In this document: positions 41,366-50,518 of the stretch, in pieces
How the letters are laid out: every line of letters starts with the position of its first letter
Position numbering within the stretch: the stretch's first letter is position 1
Notes under the pieces: model-generated
Told to the model about the DNA's origin: nothing
Seen by the model: only the letters and a program-made list of their open reading frames with translations
Databases searched by the model: none
Assembly (NCBI RefSeq): GCF_900142205.1
Contig: NZ_FRAA01000006.1
Coordinates: 124,001-188,000, forward strand
Reading direction: 5' to 3'
From: Reichenbachiella agariperforans
GTDB lineage: Bacteria > Bacteroidota > Bacteroidia > Cytophagales > Cyclobacteriaceae
Length of the DNA: 64,000 bases
Made by a program: the position numbers and the translations under genes

Positions 41366-44300
41366 TTAGAAATCATACCCGATGGAGAGATAGTATTTCA
41401 TTTCCCCTCTGCGATAGTCCTCTATAGGTCGGGCTGCATCGAAACGTAAGTAATAGCCAAGTAATACGGTTCGCATACCAAATCCATAGCTCTGTAGCCA
41501 TGGGTTTCGACTTGTTTTGATGATGGCTTCAAAAGGAGATCCTGGGGTTTTAACAATTTTGGTGTCGACAGTATTGTCTTCGTTGAAGGGGGATAGCCCT
41601 GTCCAAGCCGATCCTATGTCATAGAATCCAATGAACTGAAGATTGCGAAGGAAGTTAGATTTGATGGTGCCACGGGTGAAGTATTTGATGACTGGAAACC
41701 TCAGTTCTGCGTTTGCTGCTAAGACATTTTCGCCATTGAAACGATTGTAGTTGAAGCCACGGAGGTTTACGAACTCCGTAAATAAGATGTCTGTATTGTC
41801 CTTGAAATTACTAAAATAGAGTGGTGAGTTGATCTGGTCTTCATTGTCTTTCTTGTTGAAGAGCCAGTTGTCCATGCCGCCGAGCATATATGTTTTTGGG
41901 CGATTGCCAAAGGAAGCTCCGTAGTAAACGCGGGTAGCGAGTACGAGTTCACGATGAATTTTTTGATATCGTCGCATGTCGATGTTGAAATTACTGAAGC
42001 TACGGCTGGCGTCATCCAATGCTTGATTGTGTTCGAATGATATTTTGCCACGCATTCCTTCGAATAGATTGAGCCCATTGACGAGGGTATTGTCAAACAC
42101 CCATGCCGCCTTGAAGCCAGCATAGGTATGCTTGGAATCTTCGATGGCACCTGAAACTGTACCCGCGATGACATCTCTGTTTAGGTTATAGTAGTTGGTA
42201 AAGCGCATGAAACCATCTATTTCGAAACGAGCAGAAACGGATACAGGTAGGGCGGCACCTAGAGCGACGGTGTTCATTTGGTATTTTTGGAGATGCTCGC
42301 GTTCTGTAAAATCACGTTGTGTGTCAAAGTCATTTTGTATAATGACGTTTCGGTCATACCTGACGCGGAGGTCAATCGTGTTTTTGAGATATTCGTACTG
42401 CGCAAAGAAATCACCACTCTTGAAGTCGCTGATAGCGAGAAACCCACCGTTGAATTTGTGGTTTTCAAGTGCATCGGTCATTTGTGTCTCAACCAAAACG
42501 CCAAAGCCTCTCATCTGGTCGAATACGAATGAGGTCACAAGGTTGTCAGCCGTAAAGCTGGTTTCGTATGGTAGGGGGCCTGTAACTGTAGGCTCTTTCT
42601 GGATTTTTTGGTAGATAGATAGGAAGGAAAAACGCTGGTCATTGTCTGGGCTATCCTTATCTACTTCCTCATCCTCAAAGGTGTAGTTGTCTGTATCTAT
42701 GAAGCCTTCGTCTACTAAGAGCTGGGTCGTGTCTGCCTGTTGGATAGAGTCGAGCAATGCTGTTTCTTCTTCTGAGCGCTTTTTCTGTTCGAGTAGTTCC
42801 TGGGTGGCTCGTTCTTCACGTTTTTTTCGGATGTACTCCACTTGCTGAACCTGATGACGAAGTGTAGGAGGAGTGAACAGACGTTGGTCTAGGTTGTAAT
42901 CCTCATTGTAATAGAGCCGGGTCTTGCCCTCGTGCAGCATGAGGAAAGCGAGATCCCCAGAGTAGGGGTTGAGGTCATATTGTTTGAGACTGGTGCGAAA
43001 ATTAGAAACTTGATGATAGAGGCTATCGCTAAAACTATAAGTGTAGATGTTATTGATCCCTTTTAGATCACTCAAAAAGTAGATGTGATCTTTATCTACA
43101 GGGACCGGATAGGTTTCATTGCTGATGGTGTTAGTCATCCGATGGAGGACATTGGTAGTCGTGTCTAGATCATAGGCGAACAGGTTGAGCAGGCTCGGCA
43201 TGTGATTGATGTCTGGTGTAGTGATATTGAGCGTGTCTGTCGTACGGTTGGAGCTAAACACAAAGGCATCTGTGCCAGGAATAAACTGTGGATATAGATC
43301 ATCCCAGCTGTCCTTGGTGAGCCTTTTAATGGCATTTCGTCGCATACTGATTAGGTAGAGGTCTGTTTGTCCTTTGACGTCTGCGCTGATGATGGCGAGT
43401 TTTCCGTTTTCGTTAAAGTCTATGTCATTGACTTGGTTGAATCTGACGAGTGATTTTTTTTGCTTAGACCGTGTGGGGATGTCGTAGGTCACAAGGAAAT
43501 TTTTGCCGTAGCTGTTTTGGACAATCCCGAGTTGTGACTCGCTGATCCAGTCTATGATGGGTAGTTTATAGGATACCTCTTGGTCGATCGAGTGGTAGCC
43601 CCCTTTGAGTGCGACACGTTCTTTTCCTTTTTCTATGTTCCTAATGATGATTTTGTACTTGCCTTTGTAGTTCTGTATGTAAGCGATTTGAGTGCCTTGT
43701 GGGCTTATTTTCAGGCCAGTGAGTTTGGTTATTTTTCCTGTGACATTAATGAGCTTTTCATCCTTTGTAGGAGCGATATAACTGTCGTCTAATTGTTCGT
43801 TAGGTACGCCGTAGTACTCCGCCCATTCGTACATAAACTGTCGAAAAGACATCCCTAGCGTACTGGCTACACTATGTTCTGTATTTCGGATGATACGGGT
43901 GAGGTTGAGGATGTTGCTTAGATTGCTTTTGCCATATTTGATAGCGATGAAGTTCCACACTGACTGGCCTATTAGTGCTGCTTCTTCTCCTTCTAGTTTG
44001 TTGAATTTTTTAATTTTCTTATCCGTGAGGTAGTCTCTTACATAATCATCCATAGTCACGTCCCATCCTTTGGCTATATAGTTGACGGCTCCTTCGATGA
44101 ACCACTCGGGGAGATTGAGCAGGTAGTTGCTCTGGAACATCTCTGTGAGACTCCCGCCGAACATCATGTCTTCGAGCAGCATCTTGGAGACTTTGAATCT
44201 TAGTTCTTTTTTGAAATCTACCATATTGCCAGGATAAGCAATCTCCACTTGTAGTTTGACGAATTTGGTTTCCCCGGCTACAGAGAAGGTAGCAGCCCCT

Positions 44301-44608
44301 ACGCCAATATTGCTTTGAAGTAGGTCTGTGTGTGAGTTGTAGATGAAAATTTCACTTTTAGAAAAAGGAGCATACCCGATCATGTCGGTGATTTTCTCGA
44401 ACTCATCCTGTAGAAAATCTACTGTGACGTCAGCATACTCTTCGCCCTGACTATAGAAGTGGACGTCATACTCTTCTGTACCATAGTAGTACCAGTCAAA
44501 CTCCTTGTATTGCACCCTGTTTTGACCAAAAGTCTGAGGCTTGTATTGCCCTATGGCACTGGAGGTAGCAAGGAGGAATAGACATGCTATGACTAATCGG
44601 TTCTTCAT
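41366..44608 (-). CDS. Outer-membrane fusion: degenerate peptidase-MA domain, TolB-like propeller, beta-barrel
   Basis: The 1080-aa protein has a signal peptide (1-20) and three parts. First, a peptidase-MA-like domain (about 25-280): YDVHFYSQGEEYADVTVDF, an IYNSHTDLLQSNIG block and LPEWFIEGAVNYIAKGWD match the family, but where zinc peptidases read HExxH it reads FKVSK, so it should be inactive. Second, a WD40/TolB-like propeller (about 290-600). Third, after a charged coiled coil (about 615-650), a C-terminal beta-barrel (about 690-1080) like bacterial surface antigen/Omp85 proteins, ending YLSIGYDF with terminal Phe. An outer-membrane assembly or surface-scaffold role is inferred. It lies 16 bases after an FAD oxidoreductase gene and upstream of yicC. 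Confidence 0.85.
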   Translation of the reverse strand: MKNRLVIACLFLLATSSAIGQYKPQTFGQNRVQYKEFDWYYYGTEEYDVHFYSQGEEYADVTVDFLQDEFEKITDMIGYAPFSKSEIFIYNSHTDLLQSNIGVGAATFSVAGETKFVKLQVEIAYPGNMVDFKKELRFKVSKMLLEDMMFGGSLTEMFQSNYLLNLPEWFIEGAVNYIAKGWDVTMDDYVRDYLTDKKIKKFNKLEGEEAALIGQSVWNFIAIKYGKSNLSNILNLTRIIRNTEHSVASTLGMSFRQFMYEWAEYYGVPNEQLDDSYIAPTKDEKLINVTGKITKLTGLKISPQGTQIAYIQNYKGKYKIIIRNIEKGKERVALKGGYHSIDQEVSYKLPIIDWISESQLGIVQNSYGKNFLVTYDIPTRSKQKKSLVRFNQVNDIDFNENGKLAIISADVKGQTDLYLISMRRNAIKRLTKDSWDDLYPQFIPGTDAFVFSSNRTTDTLNITTPDINHMPSLLNLFAYDLDTTTNVLHRMTNTISNETYPVPVDKDHIYFLSDLKGINNIYTYSFSDSLYHQVSNFRTSLKQYDLNPYSGDLAFLMLHEGKTRLYYNEDYNLDQRLFTPPTLRHQVQQVEYIRKKREERATQELLEQKKRSEEETALLDSIQQADTTQLLVDEGFIDTDNYTFEDEEVDKDSPDNDQRFSFLSIYQKIQKEPTVTGPLPYETSFTADNLVTSFVFDQMRGFGVLVETQMTDALENHKFNGGFLAISDFKSGDFFAQYEYLKNTIDLRVRYDRNVIIQNDFDTQRDFTEREHLQKYQMNTVALGAALPVSVSARFEIDGFMRFTNYYNLNRDVIAGTVSGAIEDSKHTYAGFKAAWVFDNTLVNGLNLFEGMRGKISFEHNQALDDASRSFSNFNIDMRRYQKIHRELVLATRVYYGASFGNRPKTYMLGGMDNWLFNKKDNEDQINSPLYFSNFKDNTDILFTEFVNLRGFNYNRFNGENVLAANAELRFPVIKYFTRGTIKSNFLRNLQFIGFYDIGSAWTGLSPFNEDNTVDTKIVKTPGSPFEAIIKTSRNPWLQSYGFGMRTVLLGYYLRFDAARPIEDYRRGEMKYYLSIGYDF

Positions 44609-44624
44609 GCAGTGATACAGTTCA

Positions 44625-45683
44625 TTATTTTGATGGGTACGCTTTGTAGTATCTAGTGATATTGACCTCTTCCATTAGTGGGGTTTCGTCAGATAGATAA
44701 GTTAAGAATTTATCAGTGAAAAACGGAATCAAAGAGACGCCTTTAGATCCGAAACCATTGAAAAGATAAATATGTTCATATTCAGGGTGTTTTCCAATGA
44801 TTGGTCGACGGTCTTTTGTCGCAGGACGCACCCCGGCTACACTATCTACGATTTCGATGGGTTCGTGCAGGAGACTTTCTAGTTTTCGCGTGATTTCTTC
44901 TTGACCTTTGTTGCTGGGAAGGATGTCCTCAAAATGATGTTGATAGTTGGAGCCTACGCGGACGAGACCCGTATCTGTGGGTAGGATGAAAACACCACGG
45001 TTGAGGATGGTCTTGAGTGGCTTGTCTAATTTGCCACGGAGGATTTCTCCTTTAACAGGTCGTAGCGGTACCCACCCAAAAAGGTTCGTGTTTAGTGCCC
45101 GTGTTCCGTTCGCATAGATAAGTTTGCGATAGGTCTCGCCGTTGTATTCGACGTGGTTACTAGCAACGACGAGTCGTGTTTCGTCATATTCTTCTTCCAG
45201 ATAGCTTGCTTGATGAAGGAGCTTTTCTTTGCTGCTCTGAAGTAGTTTTGGAATCTGTAAAAAACCCGCAGGTTTTAGTTGGATGCCTCCGAATCGATCG
45301 TCTAGTTGATACTCGGGATGATGTTTTTTTCGGATGGACGAAATAAAAGGACTGAATTTTTCATCAGACTGTTTTATGTCCCAGTCGTTTTGCTCCTCCT
45401 GATTGACAAAGGGGCGATAGATTCCTATAGCCTGTAGAAATATAGCATCGAGATGTTGTTCTAACTTACGATAGAAAGGCTCTAGCATACTGAAAATCTC
45501 ATCTGCTAGCCAGGTTTTGACCATTTGACGACCAGTGATAGGGTTGTAAAGTCCTGCCGCTACAGTAGAGGAGCGGTTTTCATTTGGCTGATCAATTACC
45601 ATCACCGAGTGATTTTTTTCAGTCAATGAATGCGCCAGTACAGCTCCTGCTAGTCCATGTCCGATGATGAGGTAGTCCTTCAA
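44625..45683 (-). CDS. FAD-dependent oxidoreductase of the D-amino-acid oxidase (DAO) family
   Basis: The 352-aa protein has the dinucleotide-binding motif DYLIIGHGLAGAVLAHSL near the N-terminus and DAO-family blocks: VAAGLYNPITGRQMVKTW (41-58), RPVKGEILRG and GVRPATKDRRPIIGKHP with the final LFNGFGSKGVSLIPFF. This C-terminal pattern is also seen in the oxidase half of MnmC and in glycine oxidases. Free amino acids or a modified tRNA base are possible substrates; none can be chosen. It is probably the first gene of the minus-strand series leading to the 1080-aa protein and yicC. Confidence 0.88.
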   Translation of the reverse strand: MKDYLIIGHGLAGAVLAHSLTEKNHSVMVIDQPNENRSSTVAAGLYNPITGRQMVKTWLADEIFSMLEPFYRKLEQHLDAIFLQAIGIYRPFVNQEEQNDWDIKQSDEKFSPFISSIRKKHHPEYQLDDRFGGIQLKPAGFLQIPKLLQSSKEKLLHQASYLEEEYDETRLVVASNHVEYNGETYRKLIYANGTRALNTNLFGWVPLRPVKGEILRGKLDKPLKTILNRGVFILPTDTGLVRVGSNYQHHFEDILPSNKGQEEITRKLESLLHEPIEIVDSVAGVRPATKDRRPIIGKHPEYEHIYLFNGFGSKGVSLIPFFTDKFLTYLSDETPLMEEVNITRYYKAYPSK

Positions 45684-45694
45684 TGTTAAAGTGT

Positions 45695-45725
45695 TTTGCT
45701 ATTGATCAATATTAGGTCAAATTTG
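45695..45725 (+). promoter_or_regulatory. Candidate promoter of the MBL-fold gene
   Basis: TTTG (45695-45698), 19 bases, then CAAATTTG (45718-45725), one mismatch from TAnnTTTG. It lies in the 62-base divergent gap, 21 bases before the start codon. Confidence 0.4.
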
Positions 45726-45745
45726 CAGATATATTCCTAATTAAT

Positions 45746-46393
45746 ATGATCCAGATACACAATTTCGTTTTTAATCCATTTTATGAAAACACCTACGTCG
45801 TATACGATGAAAGCAAGGAAGCTTTGATCATAGATCCTGGGTGCTATGAGGATACTGAAAGGCAGGAACTGACGGAGTTTATAGAGAACGAAGGACTCAA
45901 AGTCACCAAACTGATCAATACACACTGTCATGTAGATCACGTGCTGGGCAATGCTTTTGTGAAAAAGAAATACGGTGTGGAACTATACGTACACCCTGAG
46001 GACGAAGCTACATTAAGATCCGTCGAGGTGTATGCACCGGCCTATGGCTTTTCGGATTATACCAAAACAGAGCCTGATCAATGGATGAACGAGGGGGATG
46101 TAGTCACCTTTGGCACCTCTTCTTTTGAGGTGTTCTTCACACCAGGGCATGCACCTGGTCACGTCGTACTGGTGAATAAGGAACAAAAAATCTGTATCGG
46201 TGGCGATGTGTTGTTCGATGGGAGTATTGGCAGAACTGATTTGCCAGGAGGGGACTTTGATACCCTGATTCAAAGCATCAATGAAAAACTTTTTGTTTTG
46301 GATGATGAGACCGTGGTGTACTGTGGTCATGGTGGTAGTACAACGATCGGTAAGGAGAAGGCGAGTAATCCATTTTGTGCGGTGAAGAAATGA
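45746..46393 (+). CDS. MBL-fold metallo-hydrolase (glyoxalase II-like)
   Basis: The 215-aa cytosolic protein has the metallo-beta-lactamase motif THCHVDH (H60, H62, D64, H65), a later His in FFTPGHAPGHV, the GGDVLFDGSIGRTDLPGGD loop with the bridging Asp, and a C-terminal CGHGGSTTIGKEKASNPF. This short form resembles YcbL-type hydroxyacylglutathione hydrolases that cleave thioesters such as lactoylglutathione. Glutathione use in this organism is uncertain, so the thiol is unspecified. It overlaps pssA by four bases (ATGA). Confidence 0.93.
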   Translation: MIQIHNFVFNPFYENTYVVYDESKEALIIDPGCYEDTERQELTEFIENEGLKVTKLINTHCHVDHVLGNAFVKKKYGVELYVHPEDEATLRSVEVYAPAYGFSDYTKTEPDQWMNEGDVVTFGTSSFEVFFTPGHAPGHVVLVNKEQKICIGGDVLFDGSIGRTDLPGGDFDTLIQSINEKLFVLDDETVVYCGHGGSTTIGKEKASNPFCAVKK

Positions 46394-47085
46394 GACTAAG
46401 AAATTTCGTTCCCAACTTCCTGACCTGTCTCAATCTCATCTTTGGCTGTCTGGCCTTGATCGAAATATTTGATGGACACTATGATCGTGCAATCTACTAT
46501 GTGTTTCTATCGGGTGTAGCAGATTTTTTTGATGGGTTTGCGGCGAGGTTGCTCAAGGCGACTTCTAATATCGGAAAAGACTTGGATTCTTTGGCAGACA
46601 TGGTGTCTTTTGGGGTGGTGCCAGCCTTTGTGATGTTCAAGATGATAGAGGAGAATGCAGAGCAGGATTATTTGCCTTATGCTGCATTAATTATTGTAGC
46701 ATTTTCTGCGCTGCGACTGGCTAAGTTTAACAATGACGAACGACAGAGCGATTCGTTTCATGGCCTGCCTGTTCCTGCCAACGCTTTGTTTTTGTGTGCT
46801 TTGCCTTTTTTAGCAAGTGCAGAAGTGTTCCAGAGTACTTTATCTAATCCTTGGGTTTTGGTAGTGATTAGTATCGTCATGGCGAGTTTGCTGGTTACAG
46901 ACGTGAAACTCTTGGCGTTGAAATTCAAGCATTTTGGCTGGAAGGGCAATGAAGCACGATATTTAATTCTTGGTCTTTCTCTGGTGGGTTTAGCGACATT
47001 TCAGGTGATGGCTTTACCTTTTGTGATTGTATTTTACTTCATTGGGTCTATTTTTGTCAATGCAGCTGCGCCCGAAGGGCACTGA
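46390..47085 (+). CDS. pssA: CDP-diacylglycerol-serine O-phosphatidyltransferase
   Basis: The start at the overlapping ATGA (46390) gives 231 aa beginning MRLRNFVPNFLTCLNL, typical of the family; the longer frame adds five unlikely residues. The CDP-alcohol phosphotransferase signature DG(x2)AR(x8)G(x3)D(x3)D is complete at D48, G49, A52, R53, G62, D66 and D70. There are about seven to eight hydrophobic helices. It makes phosphatidylserine, the precursor of phosphatidylethanolamine. psd is not in the window. Confidence 0.95.
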   Translation: MRLRNFVPNFLTCLNLIFGCLALIEIFDGHYDRAIYYVFLSGVADFFDGFAARLLKATSNIGKDLDSLADMVSFGVVPAFVMFKMIEENAEQDYLPYAALIIVAFSALRLAKFNNDERQSDSFHGLPVPANALFLCALPFLASAEVFQSTLSNPWVLVVISIVMASLLVTDVKLLALKFKHFGWKGNEARYLILGLSLVGLATFQVMALPFVIVFYFIGSIFVNAAAPEGH

Positions 47086-47135
47086 TTTACAATCATTTGT
47101 TGATTATTCTGTTCTGTTTTTTTTAGATCCAAAAC

Positions 47136-50100
47136 TTGATTAAACGTCTTCTTCATATCTCTTTTTATCTCCTGACTATGGGAGGCGCATATATGGCTGT
47201 AGGCCAGACTCAGTCTGTATTGCGAGCGGGCGATTGGTACAAAATTGCCATCATGCAAGACGGAGCGTATCGAATAGATGCGAATGTCCTCAAAAAACTA
47301 GGTATCGATCGATCATCAATCAATCCAGCCAACCTAACAGTCTATGGCAATGCCGTGAATGGTATTCTGCCACAAGCCAACAGTGCGGATAGACCAGTAG
47401 ATCTAATCGAAAATGCTACGATGGCTGTAGGGTTAGAGGATGGTAGTTTTGACAAGGACGACTATTTGTTGTTTTATGGCAAATCACCACATAGGGTTGA
47501 TTTTGATCCTGTAACTAGAGATTTTCTTTTCGAAAAAAACATTTATAGTGATAGTTCTTTTTACTTCGTCACAGAGAAAAAGCAAGCGGCCAAGCGTATG
47601 GCAACACGACCTGTTGGAACAACGACTGGTACGGTCACGACTGATTATTGGAGAACATCCATTTTCGAAGAAGATTTGGTTAACATTCTGTCCTCTGGGC
47701 GAGAATGGTTCGGAGAACGGCTTTCGAATGGGGTGCCTCAAACCACGATTAAACATGACCCGACAGGGTATGTCACTGGCAGCCCGTTGACAGTCTATGT
47801 AGGAGTAGTATCCGAAGCAGTTGTGCCGTCAGCTTTTCATTGTGCTCTAGGAGGGGAGACATTGGGGACGATCAATATGACACCTATGTCTGGTGATCAA
47901 TATGAAACACAGGCGGACATTAGATATGAACGCTACGAGATAGCCAGTCATGTGGAGGATAAATTGGATCTCACTATTGGTTTTGAAATCTCATCTGGCA
48001 ATGCCAAGGGCTATATAGATTACGGTCATCTGGTGTCTCGACATGTGCTCAACCTAGATCATGGTGTAATGTCTATTTATCCTGAAAACGAGGTGTTGGC
48101 AATCTCAGGAGGTGAAACCAACCGCTACGTTTGGGATATTACAGATCCCACTGCTGTACAAGTCCAACAAGCGTTAATAGAAAATGAGAGTCTACGCTTC
48201 GAGGCAGTAGCAGGAGTACAGTATTGGGCATTCGACGAATCCCATATAGAGAAGCCGATTGTGGTAGGAGAAGTGGCCAATCAAAACTTACATGGGCTAG
48301 CTTCGGCCGAAGTACTTTATATAACGAATAGCTCTTTTGAGAAGCAGGCGCAGCGCTTGGCAGATTTCAGAGCAACCCACGATGGGCTAGCGACGCAGGT
48401 GGTGACGGTAGGGGATATCTACAATGAGTTTTCGTCAGGGCGTCAAGATTTGACTGCCTTACGAGATTTCATCAAGCATCAGTACGATAGCTATGGCACA
48501 TTAAAGTATGTGACACTACTGGGAGACTGCTCGTATGATTACAAAGATAGAATATCAGATAAAACCAATTGGGTACCTGTCTATGAAGCACGAAACTCTG
48601 TACACCCCTTGTATAGTTATTCGTCGGATGATTTTTTGGGATTTATGGAGGATGATGAAGGTGAATGGATCGAAACCTCAGCAGGAGATCATACCCTCGA
48701 GCTCGGTATCGGCCGTGTCCCTGTCCGTACGCCGACGGAGCTAGCGCAATATGTAGATAAGGTGATACGCTATGAAACCAGCCGATTTATGTATGGCAAT
48801 TGGAAAAACAAAGTGGTGTTTTTTGCGGATGATGAAGATGGTAAACGACATCAGCGAGATGCAGACCGTTTAGCAACATTGGTCGACACATCACGGCGAG
48901 AGTTCAATATTCGACGAATTTTTCTGGACAGTTATGAGCAGGTTGGAGCGATGGGGGAGCTGGATCAGCGTTCGCCACGGGCTAGCGATGCGTTTCTAGA
49001 GGCTTTGACCAAGGGGTCGCTGATACTGAACTATGTAGGCCATGGCAATGAACGGGTACTGGCTACAGAGCAGGTATTTACAGTGGACATGGTTGAAAAA
49101 TTAAACAACCGACATTTACTGCCCTTTGTCGTCACTGCTACTTGTGCTTTTGGTAACTATGACAACCCAGAAGTTGTGTCTGGTGGAGAGCAAATTCTTT
49201 TAGCTCCAGAGGGTGGGGCGATTGCGATGCTAACTTCGACAAGAGATGTATATGCGGATACCAATTACGAGATAAATAAGGCTTTCTATGAAGCACTGAG
49301 CCAGAAAGATGGGCAGTATTTCAAACGATTGGGAGACCTGATGAAGGAAACTAAAAACAACAGCTTGGTCGGGTTTGGCAATAGAAACTATGGTTTACTA
49401 GGCGATGCGAGCATGCGTTTGGCCTTCCCAGAGTCAGCAGTGGAACTCACTCATATCAACGGTCAGGCATTGGATGACCTAGATAGCCTGAAAGCACTAG
49501 GCAATTACACCCTGTCAGGTCAGATAATGACTGCTACCGGTGACCGAGACGAGTTTTTTGAAGGGAAAGTGACGGTGACTTTGTTCGATAAACCTGCACC
49601 GTTTACCACGTTGGGAGACGAAGGAGACCCTGCGACCTATCAGGATAGGGATGTGATTTTGTTCCAAGGAGATGCCACGGTGACGAATGGAACTTTTACG
49701 ATCGAAACCATTGTCTCTAAAAATATCGATTATGATTTCGGGGAAGGGAAAGTCAGTTTTTATGCGCAGGACTCATTGCGCGCTACCGATGCTCATGGCT
49801 ATTATAGTGAAGTCATAGTAGGAGGAATTGCGACCGACCCGATAGTTGATCAAGGCGCCCCTGTTATGCACTTGTATATGGGAGACACGGGATTTAAAAC
49901 TGGTGACCAAGTTGGTGAGAATACGATACTATTGGCGCGTCTCCAAGACATCAGTGGGATCAATACTTCTCGACTAGGGGCTGATGCCAATATTATGATG
50001 TACCTGGACGATGAGGAAGGAGTAAACCTCAACGCTTATTATACAAGTAGTCTAGATACTTACCAAGAAGGCTGGGTTTTGTATCCGATGAACAACCTCA

Positions 50101-50504
50101 GTGATGGCAAACATAGCCTCAGGCTAGTGGCTTATGATAATCAAAATAACAAATCAGAAAGCACTGTGACTTTTCAAGTTTCTGATGAGTTAAAAATTTT
50201 ATTATCGGAGGTTAAAAATTTTCCAAACCCGATGCAGGATCAAACAACATTCAGCTTTTTGCACGATAGATTGGGGGAAGATTTGGATATATCCCTGTCC
50301 ATCACCAATTTGCAAGGCCAGCAGGTATTGAGGATAGACTATGAGGTGCGAGAAGCACCTACTTTGGTCGAGGACATTGAATGGGATGGCAGTGATGCCA
50401 ATGGGAATAAAGTGAAAAAAGGAATCTATATTTATAAATTAGTAGTGCAAAGCAATGTAGATGGTGCTAAATCGCAGGTCTACAACAAGATCATTGTTTT
50501 GTAA
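47136..50504 (+). CDS. porU: T9SS sortase PorU
   Basis: PorU (1122 aa) is the gingipain-like (C25) cell-surface sortase that removes the C-terminal signal of T9SS cargo and links the cargo to A-LPS. Catalytic residues are visible as H636 in NYVGHGNERV and C670 in ATCAFG, 34 residues apart as in the Porphyromonas enzyme. The start is TTG at 47136, which gives a good signal peptide (about 1-24). Residues about 1025-1122 form a T9SS type-A-like C-terminal domain (FPNPMQDQTTF, GSDANGNKVKKGIYIYKLV), so PorU itself is a T9SS-type protein. porV follows after 14 bases. Confidence 0.96.
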   Translation: MIKRLLHISFYLLTMGGAYMAVGQTQSVLRAGDWYKIAIMQDGAYRIDANVLKKLGIDRSSINPANLTVYGNAVNGILPQANSADRPVDLIENATMAVGLEDGSFDKDDYLLFYGKSPHRVDFDPVTRDFLFEKNIYSDSSFYFVTEKKQAAKRMATRPVGTTTGTVTTDYWRTSIFEEDLVNILSSGREWFGERLSNGVPQTTIKHDPTGYVTGSPLTVYVGVVSEAVVPSAFHCALGGETLGTINMTPMSGDQYETQADIRYERYEIASHVEDKLDLTIGFEISSGNAKGYIDYGHLVSRHVLNLDHGVMSIYPENEVLAISGGETNRYVWDITDPTAVQVQQALIENESLRFEAVAGVQYWAFDESHIEKPIVVGEVANQNLHGLASAEVLYITNSSFEKQAQRLADFRATHDGLATQVVTVGDIYNEFSSGRQDLTALRDFIKHQYDSYGTLKYVTLLGDCSYDYKDRISDKTNWVPVYEARNSVHPLYSYSSDDFLGFMEDDEGEWIETSAGDHTLELGIGRVPVRTPTELAQYVDKVIRYETSRFMYGNWKNKVVFFADDEDGKRHQRDADRLATLVDTSRREFNIRRIFLDSYEQVGAMGELDQRSPRASDAFLEALTKGSLILNYVGHGNERVLATEQVFTVDMVEKLNNRHLLPFVVTATCAFGNYDNPEVVSGGEQILLAPEGGAIAMLTSTRDVYADTNYEINKAFYEALSQKDGQYFKRLGDLMKETKNNSLVGFGNRNYGLLGDASMRLAFPESAVELTHINGQALDDLDSLKALGNYTLSGQIMTATGDRDEFFEGKVTVTLFDKPAPFTTLGDEGDPATYQDRDVILFQGDATVTNGTFTIETIVSKNIDYDFGEGKVSFYAQDSLRATDAHGYYSEVIVGGIATDPIVDQGAPVMHLYMGDTGFKTGDQVGENTILLARLQDISGINTSRLGADANIMMYLDDEEGVNLNAYYTSSLDTYQEGWVLYPMNNLSDGKHSLRLVAYDNQNNKSESTVTFQVSDELKILLSEVKNFPNPMQDQTTFSFLHDRLGEDLDISLSITNLQGQQVLRIDYEVREAPTLVEDIEWDGSDANGNKVKKGIYIYKLVVQSNVDGAKSQVYNKIIVL

Positions 50505-50518
50505 TAACCTCAACTGGA

